The position numbers and the translations under genes are program-made. This document shows, piece by piece, positions 59,230 to 64,000 of a stretch of 64,000 nt of DNA. This DNA is from Symbiodinium natans (lineage: Eukaryota; Sar; Dinophyceae; Suessiales; Symbiodiniaceae), in contig CAJNDS010002105.1 in the NCBI GenBank assembly GCA_905221605.1, positions 124,001 through 188,000 on the forward strand, read 5' to 3'. Positions within the stretch are counted from its first letter, which is position 1, and the number at the start of each line of letters is the position of its first letter. The notes below the pieces were generated by a model. The model saw only the letters and a list, made by a program, of their open reading frames with translations. It was not told the origin of the DNA and searched no databases.

Positions 59230-59600
59230 CTGTGAGGTCTATGTTTGAGTTTGGAGGTCTAAGGAGTCTAAGGTCGGAGCGCATGGCAGTCCAAGCAGTC
59301 CTTGCCTTTCCAGTGCCGCCGTGTCGGGGGCACATTTTGCGTAGAGCCACAACCTGCTTCGATAGTGGGTCAAGTTCGCCCAGTGTGTCGTACAGTTCAG
59401 CGCACTGGTCCGTGATGGAGGTGCATCATTTAAAATCATTGAAACAGAGATGGAGTTGGATGTTTGGCAACAACTGGCCAGCGCCTTGCATCCGCAAGGT
59501 CCGCGAGCCAGCTCAGGTCCTTGACTGCCACCACACCGTAGTGGCTCAGCAATCTTATAGTGGCACTCGAACACGGTTTGGGCAGCCACCTCCTTACAAA
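59230..59600 (-). CDS. Hypothetical exons
   Basis: Two convincing minus-strand stretches: IRLLSHYGVVAVKDLSWLAD then LADARRWPVVAKH (about 59575-59450) and CAELYDTLGELDPLSKQVVA then LRKMCPRHGG (about 59410-59310). They lie in different frames about 50 nt apart, as expected for two exons with a short intron. No domain recognised. Confidence 0.37.
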
Positions 59601-60041
59601 ACGCGACCACCACGTCCAACTTTGCCGTCTCGCACCTGCCGGAAGCAGTAAACACTGTAGCACGATGTACTCCAAGGTACTCAAAAGCTCGTGAAAGGTT
59701 TTGAAAGAACTGTAAGAGGCTATGTATTGATGAGATGCAACTTTCTCTTCGCCTCTGAAGCAAGACCCTTCTGGGAGCCGATCTGGGACAAAGCGCTCGG
59801 GCTTGGAGGACCCGGCGGCCCAGGGCCTCACAAAACACGCGCCACTTCGACAATCAGACACATCCCACCCCCCCCCCCCCCAACTACAAAAACCTTCTTG
59901 GCAGCTTGATACAACAAAAAAAGTGAGCTTTACAATATATATATATATACATATATATGTTCTACCATACATATGTATATATGTACATATGTGTATGTGC
60001 GCTCGCCCCCCCCCCTTCCAAGATCTACATTTGCAGTTTCC

Positions 60042-60340
60042 AGAAAATCAGGAAACCAAAACAACGAAACAAACTGACCAAAAAATTGAGACTCTTGGAA
60101 AGATGAACCGACAACACCCAAACCAAAAAGCACAAAACCAAAAAAGCCAATAAGACCAAACAAAAAACTCTTGACGTCAGGGCCAATGGTTCCCTTTGTT
60201 TTCTTCTTCCAAGAGTCTCAGAATGTCTGTTTTTGGTTGGTTTGGGTTTTTATGGGTTCGGGCGCTTTTGTTTGATTTATTTTGTTTTTTCTTAGTCTTT
60301 TTTTGTTGGTTTTGGTGGTTTGCCTGATTTTGCTTTCTAG
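60042..60340. mobile_element. Long imperfect inverted repeat, foldback/MITE-like
   Basis: Left arm AGAAAATCAGGAAACCAAAA and onward is complementary to the right arm ending GGTTTTGGTGGTTTGCCTGATTTTG. Inner arms GAGACTCTTGGAA (about 60089) and TTCCAAGAGTCTC (about 60207) are perfect complements. The centre is near 60150-60190. The left arm is CA-rich and the right arm TG-rich along the whole length. No coding capacity. Confidence 0.75.
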
Positions 60341-60349
60341 AGAGAACTA

Positions 60350-60850
60350 GTCCCAAACCTAGGCAAATAGTGTGCCTGTTGGGATATACGGTGCCTGTAC
60401 TTACTAGGAGAAATATTGAACTAACACTACATGAAAAAGGCTAGTGAACTGTCTCAGCTTGTGTTTAGTCATAGAAGATCCATTGCAAAAACTAGTGTTT
60501 GTGCTTGGCAATCTAGACAAATAATGCAATGTTAAAATACAACCATGGGCCCCTTTCTGAACAATTCGTTCCTTTCTCTGGAGAAGTAGTGCTTGCCCCA
60601 AGCCCTGTCGAATAGCGTGCTTTTCTAGAAACATGGTGCCTGTTCTAGACTAAAATCTTGAATCAATGCTATACGAAGAGGCTAGTGAACTATCTTAACT
60701 TATGATGTTTCTAAGAATATGCATTGCATAAATCCAAACCATGATTGTGCTACTCAAAGTTTTGACAAAATACTATAAAGGCAACTGAAGTATCCTAGCC
60801 TGTTCTTATCAATGGAAGATTCATTTCATATGAACTGCACTATTGTATGT
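60350..60850. repeat. AT-rich tandem duplication, about 242-bp unit
   Basis: AATAGTGTGCCT..GGTGCCTGT..TTGAA..A and GGCTAGTGAACTGTCT near 60365-60450 recur as AATAGCGTGCTT..GGTGCCTGT and GGCTAGTGAACTATCT near 60610-60695. A partial third copy (CAACTGAAGTATCC) is at about 60780. Confidence 0.75.
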
Positions 60851-61170
60851 GATTTTCGTCACGTTTAGCCTAACATAAGAGAGATGAGTACCACAGAACA
60901 GACTTGATTACGACTAGCATGTGCACTAAACCTTCATTGTAATACAAGCAGCTTTCATTACATAATAATTATTGAAAAAAACAAGATACTGCTGACGTAC
61001 TGATTAAACGCCACTTGTATATAAAATGCTACATCCTACATCATGCTACATCTGAAGCGCAAGCTTAAAAATACATAGTTCCAGAAACGTAGAATTCTGA
61101 AACAAAGACGACTTGAGTACAACTAACATGTGTGTAGACAAGGCGGCTGTACATGTATATATGATTCAGC
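60850..61170. other. AT-rich stretch without gene
   Basis: Stop-dense in all frames; continues the AT-rich composition of the tandem duplication. No unit clearly repeated. Confidence 0.55.
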
Positions 61171-61184
61171 CCCGGCGGCCCCCT

Positions 61185-61375
61185 ACCCCCGCCCCCTACC
61201 CCCCCCGCCTACCCCCCCCCCTACCCCCCCCCCCCTACCCCCCCACCCTACCCCCTACCCCCCCTACCCCCCCCCGACCCCCCCCCCCCCCCCCTACCCC
61301 CCCCACCCCCCACCCCCCCCCCCAATGGTATCCCCCCCCCCCCCCCCCCCCCCAATGGTATCCCCCCCCCCCCCC
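61185..61375. repeat. C-rich tract (CnTA)
   Basis: Runs of C broken by TA, ending with two copies of CAATGGTATCCCCC. C-strand-like relative to the adjoining telomeric array. Confidence 0.93.
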
Positions 61376-61389
61376 CTGTCGTGTGGTTG

Positions 61390-61745
61390 GGGGTTGGTTT
61401 TAGGGTTTAGGGTTTTAGGGTTTAGGGTTTAGGGTTAGGTTTAGGGTTTTAGGGTTTTTTTAGGGTTTAGGGTTTACGGGGTTTAGGGTTTAGGGTTAGG
61501 GTTTAGGGTTTAGGGTTTTTTAGGGTTGGGTTTAGGGTTTTTCCCGCGGATGGGGTACTAAGATGATCGCCCCCCCTGTGGTGTGGTTGGGGTTGGTTTA
61601 GGGTTAGGGTTTAGGGTTCAGGGTTTTAGGGTTTAGGGTTTAAGGTTTTTTAAGGTTAGGGTTAGGTTTAGGGTTTAGGTTTAGGTTTAGGGTTTAGGGT
61701 TTAGGGGTTTAGGGTTAGGGTTAGGGTTTAGGGTTTAGGGAAGGG
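61390..61745. repeat. Interstitial telomeric repeat array (TTTAGGG)n
   Basis: Mixed TTTAGGG, TTTTAGGG and TTAGGG units, the telomere type of plants and dinoflagellates. The array is split by a duplicated spacer, GTGTGGTTGGG..TTGGTTT, at about 61380 and 61580, so a unit of about 200 bp is repeated twice. Confidence 0.95.
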
Positions 61746-61760
61746 ACCGTAGAGAGGCCT

Positions 61761-61870
61761 GGGGGGGGGGGGGGATACCATGGTGGGGGGGGGGGGGGGG
61801 GGGCCCAGGACGCTCGACGCTGAACCACACATATATATATATATATGGTACCCCCCCCCCCCCCCCGTAC
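61761..61870. repeat. G-tracts with GGATACCATGG, (TA)n and C-tract
   Basis: GGGGGATACCATGGTGGGG is the inverse of CCAATGGTATCCCCC on the other side of the telomeric array; then ATATATATATATATGGTACC and a C run. Confidence 0.9.
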
Positions 61871-61974
61871 CTAGGTCTCCTTTTGTTCCCGCCCTCAGAT
61901 AAGTTGCCTCTTGGAGGGTTTAGGGTTTCGGGCTAGGCTTCACTGCCAGATGCCATGATGTTCGTTTGAGTGAA

Positions 61975-62110
61975 AGTGCTGTACTGTCCCTAAAAAGCCA
62001 ATCCCAGAAGCCGAAAAGTGCCGTACTGTCCCTAAAAAACCTAAAAAACCAATTCTGGAGACCTATGCAGACAGGCCCTCACAAAAAGATTGGTTTTTTA
62101 GGGACAGTAG
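61975..62110. repeat. Short inverted/direct repeat group (TACTGTCCCTAAAAA)
   Basis: TACTGTCCCTAAAAAGCCAAT (61981) and TACTGTCCCTAAAAAACC (62027) are direct copies; GATTGGTTTTTTAGGGACAG (62088) is their reverse complement, so the RNA could fold into a hairpin. Confidence 0.85.
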
Positions 62111-62275
62111 TTAGTTCAATGTAGTAAAGTCACCCTTGCCGCGCTTTCGCCCACGTGCATGGCAGCATCATCCACTCGATGGTCCTTGTAAAATTCTTCC
62201 GGCACGTGTTCGTTAATGCGATGCAGAAAGCTAACTTTTGCAGTAAAACCTAGGCGCCGGGGGGGCGGGGGGTAG

Positions 62276-62345
62276 CATGTATATATATATATATATATAT
62301 ATACTATTTATTTACGTACTTATTTACTTACTTATCTATATCTGC
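62276..62345. repeat. (TA)n followed by (TTTACTTA)-like repeat
   Basis: A TA dinucleotide run followed by TTTATTTACGTACTTATTTACTTACTTA. Confidence 0.9.
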
Positions 62346-62695
62346 ATCAACATCTATATCTACACTTATACACATGTCATCACTTTTCATTGCATTTGAG
62401 TTGCACGTTCCTGCTTCTGGTGACATCAACCTGCCTCCAAGCCCCAGCCAGGAGCCCGCCTCGACACCTGGGATCTCATCTGCCATTCCGTTGGTACTTC
62501 ATTCATTCCCATTCATTCCCAGCCTCATTGAGGGAGCTTGAGAAGCCCTCCCACCAAGTCGAAGATTCGACCTGGGAGCTCGACGCTCTCATGGATTCTA
62601 ATGAGCTCTGACATGGGGGAACATGTGGAACCGAACTTTCAGCCAAGCAGCAGATGCTTCAGATGGCCTGAGCGACTGTGACACTGTGGCTTGCA

Positions 62696-63710
62696 CTATA
62701 GCTCGCGCTTTTTGTGTTCATGATTCTTTTTACCCGCGAGTCCCTGACTGCTGAGCCGTCCATCGCCAAGCCTTCTGGACCAAGTTCTCTGCCTACCACA
62801 AAAACATCTGTGCGTCGGCATACGTCCGCATGCTGCTGAGATTCTGGAGCCTCCAGGCAGCCTCCGGCAGAGAGCCGTGCCTTGAACAAGCTTTCGGATG
62901 GATCCACATCTCCCACACCTGCCTGCAGCCTCTGCGACGAGCAGCACGGCCGTCAACAGGAGCCCAGGGCACTCTTGCAGGATCCTGCCGCGCAGAGCTG
63001 AACTGGGTGCAGACAGCATACCACACTCGTCGAAAAAGACACACACATCGTGCGGGTCTCGTGCCTACACGCGATGGCAGGCTACATCTGTCAGCTGCTA
63101 GGTTCGCATCTGTAAGCCTCACTGAAACTTGCCTTTCAATGCGTCCAGGCTTGTCCGTGGCCGCACTGCGGTGTTTGGGCTTGCCAGGAGCTACAGGGCG
63201 AAGATATCAGGACCGTGACAGCGGTGTCAGTTTAAATAAACATGCCTGTTGGCACTGCTGCTGGGTCTCATCCGGAAGCGTTTCGACCACAAAGAAGGCC
63301 GCACTCAGCGGTGGCCGTCCTCGGGTGGCTTCTGCTTTCCCCTCCATGCCCTATGAGTCCTCACCGATGCCCTCCTCGCTTGTACTGGTAGTGACATGAC
63401 TGACAATGTGGTGAATGTAGTGACTATATGTGACTATAGATTGCGAGATTGTGACTAGATGTGAACCTTTCAAGATCTGCCGTCACTTCGCGCCTCTCCC
63501 TTGGCCGAAGTCGACGATGCTCTCCTGAAATTGCCTGCCATGGACAAGGCTCCAAGAATCGGATTCCGTCAGGCAGTGAGGCGCTTCTTGGACCATCAGG
63601 ATCACCCGAGAATGCTCAGAGCATGCTAGCTCGGCCACGCATAGAGCCGCCATAGTAAGGGCTCGGCCTGTCAATCCGGAATCCAGCTCAAAGTCTACCA
63701 TATGTCCCAC
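62696..63710 (-). CDS. Hypothetical multi-exon gene, 5' part may lie beyond the window
   Basis: Exon-like stretches: VDFELDSGLTGRALTMAALC then VAELACSEHSRVILMVQEAP (about 63705-63500), RPPLSAAFFVVETLPDETQQ (about 63320-63230) and FFDECGMLSAPSSALRGRIL (about 63040-62970). FFDECGM is faintly like a Walker B motif, but no Walker A was found, so no function is claimed. Confidence 0.35.
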
Positions 63711-63962
63711 CTACGTCCCATGCTTTCAGAATATCTTTCAACCCACCTTTCGATCTGAGGTCCTCGCGCCAGCATCTTCAGGACCTCAGCAGTGAGGTGC
63801 AGTGCATGCACTGTTCTTTGCATTCTGCGTTGGTGCCCGACGGAATCTGAGTTGGTAGTCAGCATACCAGGACTCGGTCGCCGAAGAAGAAGGTACCTTG
63901 AGACTTCAGAGGAGAATATGCCAATATGTTATGTCTTTCTATCGACACTGTGCACCCATATC

Positions 63963-63985
63963 GTGGGGGGGGGGGGGGGGGGGGC
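63963..63985. repeat. Poly-G run at window end
   Basis: More than 18 consecutive G; length may be an assembly estimate. Confidence 0.9.
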
Positions 63986-64000
63986 ACTGCATTTGGTGGC

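Noticed and set aside
61113-61432. Proline-rich plus-strand frame
   Set aside because: Produced by the C-rich tract next to the telomeric array.

Overview
The window looks like nuclear DNA of a dinoflagellate, most likely a Symbiodiniaceae-type alga. Long reading frames are rare, while clear protein-family signatures occur as strings of very short exons (39 to 120 nt is common) split by short introns. Several introns need a GC 5' splice site to rebuild the family motif. Plant/alveolate-type TTTAGGG arrays and degenerate relatives are scattered through the sequence, with many microsatellites and homopolymer runs. No bacterial operon, rRNA, tRNA, CRISPR array or recognisable trans-splice leader was seen. 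Gene models were read by eye from raw DNA; exon ends with exact coordinates are inferred from splice-site fit plus family alignment from memory.

All genes identified with confidence are on the minus strand. From high to low coordinates they are: (1) a PUB-domain HECT-type ubiquitin ligase (57.2 to 53.5 kb); (2) a GSK3-like kinase with an N-terminal UBA-like segment (53.1 to 51.6 kb); (3) a flavoprotein joining a PNPOx-like FMN split barrel to a ferredoxin-reductase-type FAD/NAD module (44.1 to 39.9 kb); (4) a two-pore (TPC1-like) voltage-gated cation channel with an EF-hand between its two repeats (35.2 to about 24.9 kb); (5) a plant-type monofunctional aspartate kinase, traced from the KFGGTS motif to the second ACT domain (18.0 to 11.3 kb). 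Less certain minus-strand exon groups lie at 3.9-5.1, 9.3-9.7, 20.7-22.6, 45.1-46.8, 49.0-50.4, 58.6-59.7 and 62.7-63.7 kb.

The rest is repeat-rich intron and intergenic sequence: telomere-like tracts (15.3, 18.7, 22.2, 35.5 and 61.4-61.7 kb), an AT-rich minisatellite (32.3-33.0 kb), a spaced CCAAT-box-like array (31.9-32.2 kb), a 236-bp repeat cluster (8.4-8.9 kb), a duplicated segment in inverted orientation (38.2/39.4 kb), a long foldback element (60.0-60.3 kb), a decamer satellite (27.8 kb) and many simple repeats. Several simple repeats sit just upstream of inferred 3' splice sites, where they could act as polypyrimidine or branch-point tracts.

The genes do not form a pathway. They are amino-acid biosynthesis, calcium/cation signalling, flavin redox chemistry, and ubiquitin- and phosphorylation-based control, a mix normal for a eukaryotic chromosome arm.
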